Below, piece by piece: positions 63,112 through 64,000 of a stretch of 64,000 bases of DNA. The DNA is from JAHEKD01 sp965215945 (GTDB lineage: Bacteria; Pseudomonadota; Gammaproteobacteria; Arenicellales; JAHEKD01): positions 62,001 through 126,000 of the forward strand of contig CBDCFC010000051.1 in the NCBI GenBank assembly GCA_965215945.1, written 5' to 3'. Each line of letters opens with the position of its first letter. Within the stretch, counting starts at the first letter, position 1. The notes under the pieces are model-generated. The model did not search any database and was not told where the DNA came from. It was given only the letters and a program-made list of their open reading frames with translations. The position numbers and the translations under genes were made by a program.

Positions 63112-64000
63112 TTAGAATTTATTATCAGCACTATAGACCCCATTCCAGTTATTATCAGGGGGATTAGAAATAAGGTTTTTACATCTTTGCAATAACTTTA
63201 AAGCCGGGCCATCTGTTTCAAATTGGGTTAAAAATTGTTCCAGTTTATCGATGGCCTGATGAAGGTTGCCGTTGTAATAATGACTAAGAACTTCTGAGTA
63301 TAGATTAATTTTATTCTCAATAGCGATGCTCTTGTCGGTGTTCAAACCGATCAATTCATATACAGTTGTCCAATTGTTTTTTCCTTTGACCTGCAGGCGG
63401 TCAAGTTCACGGCAAGTGCATTTATGTTTAATTTGTTCATAAGTGTCGTGCGAAATAATAATTGTTACACCATAATATTTTGTTGCATTTTCAAGCCGGG
63501 CAGCCAGATTAACGCTATCTCCTATGGCGGTGTAGTCAAATCGAAGCTCACTACCCATATTTCCAACAACAGCAGGGCCTGTATGAATACCAATTCCAAT
63601 ATCGAGTTCGAGGTTGTTTTGTGCAGAGAAAGTTTTGTTTAGTTCAGCCAGGCTTTGCTTCATTTTTATTGCGCTTAAGGCAGCTTGAACCGCATGATTT
63701 TCTAGCGCTACCGGTGCATTGTAGATCGCCATGATGGCGTCCCCAATGTATTTATCCAATGTGCCATTATGGTGCATTATGATTCGTGTCATCCTATCCA
63801 TGTATTGGTTCAGCATGGATACCATTTGAGTCGCGGGTAGTTGTTCGCTGATAGTTGTAAAATCGCGAATATCAGTGAAAATCAAACTGATTTGTTGCTC
63901 TTTGCCTTGGAGAGACAGGGTGTCCGGATTTTTAATAATCTGTTTTACTACCGAGGGTGATACATAAGAAGCAAAGGCCTTTTGTAGAAATCTTGTCTGC
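63112..64000 (-). CDS. Adenylate/guanylate cyclase, C-terminal part (5' end outside window)
   Basis: Class III nucleotide cyclase catalytic domain. The frame is open to the window edge: residues before the first possible start read FASYVSPSVVKQIIKNPDTL, the usual lead-in between a sensor/HAMP region and the domain, so the gene is truncated by the window rather than starting here. Metal and substrate motifs are LIFTDIRDFTTISE, LDKYIGDAIMAIYNAP and NLAARLENATKYYG. A C-terminal helical tail of about 90 residues follows. Cyclic AMP rather than cyclic GMP is likely but unproven. It might be CHASE2- or TPR-linked upstream. Confidence 0.92.
   Translation of the reverse strand, partial: QTRFLQKAFASYVSPSVVKQIIKNPDTLSLQGKEQQISLIFTDIRDFTTISEQLPATQMVSMLNQYMDRMTRIIMHHNGTLDKYIGDAIMAIYNAPVALENHAVQAALSAIKMKQSLAELNKTFSAQNNLELDIGIGIHTGPAVVGNMGSELRFDYTAIGDSVNLAARLENATKYYGVTIIISHDTYEQIKHKCTCRELDRLQVKGKNNWTTVYELIGLNTDKSIAIENKINLYSEVLSHYYNGNLHQAIDKLEQFLTQFETDGPALKLLQRCKNLISNPPDNNWNGVYSADNKF

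Overview
The window is a chromosomal segment of a gammaproteobacterium. The evidence is synteny and family content: an aroQ-accB-accC-prmA-DUF3426-dusB-fis-purH-purD block, dapF-DUF484-xerC, nudE-cysQ, ubiE-ubiJ-ubiB, cmoA-cmoB, waaA, tolC, zapE and hspQ. I cannot name the genus. A PPi-type phosphofructokinase beside adk, a type-B PutA without a ribbon-helix-helix domain and several Fe(II)/2-oxoglutarate oxygenases suggest a free-living, aerobic, probably aquatic organism. I recognise no tRNA or rRNA gene, no CRISPR array and no insertion sequence.

Layout. 0-7.4 kb: the end of a DDAH-like gene, then a moxR/DUF58/DUF4381/BatA/BatB-TPR/BatD operon (MoxR AAA+ ATPase with von Willebrand A proteins, thought to act in envelope maintenance). 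7.4-12.1 kb: an AT-rich accessory stretch with a small orphan gene and two large secreted proteins of unknown function. 12.3-19.5 kb: Hsp20 with a sigma32-type promoter, a TSUP permease, PutA, a LysM/His-rich/solute-binding fusion and a YbaK-type deacylase. 19.7-30.5 kb: the aroQ/acc/dus/fis/pur block, with purK-purE converging on it and a phospholipase-A2-like gene wedged between. 30.6-38 kb: tsaC, an intrusive acyltransferase, hemF, waaA, then tolC, hspQ and zapE on the minus strand, and nudE. 38-49 kb: a 2OG oxygenase, cysQ, dapF-DUF484-xerC, an LPS-kinase-like gene, a persulfide-dioxygenase-like hydrolase, an aminotransferase, NhaA, TerC and a YjiK-like protein. 49-57 kb: ppa, a rhomboid protease, a macrodomain, and a tightly coupled phyH-cmoA-cmoB-eamA-tauD-like run. 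57-64 kb: PPi-PFK, adk with a very long Lys/Ala tail, hemB, DUF971, ubiE-ubiJ-ubiB and the end of an adenylate/guanylate cyclase.

Themes. Three housekeeping genes (purH, hemF, dapF) each carry one single-base frameshift at or beside a homopolymer; read as a set, these look more like sequencing errors than decay. Two sigma32-type promoters with identical 13-bp spacers sit before hsp20 and hspQ, and the second may also feed tolC. A dispersed family of short intergenic palindromes lies mostly where genes converge. The most unusual items are the adenylate kinase with a histone-H1-like tail, the LysM/His-rich/substrate-binding fusion after putA, the orphan secreted pair at 8.5-12 kb (the larger with a hairpin covering its likely start codon), and the oxygenase/transporter genes coupled to cmoAB.
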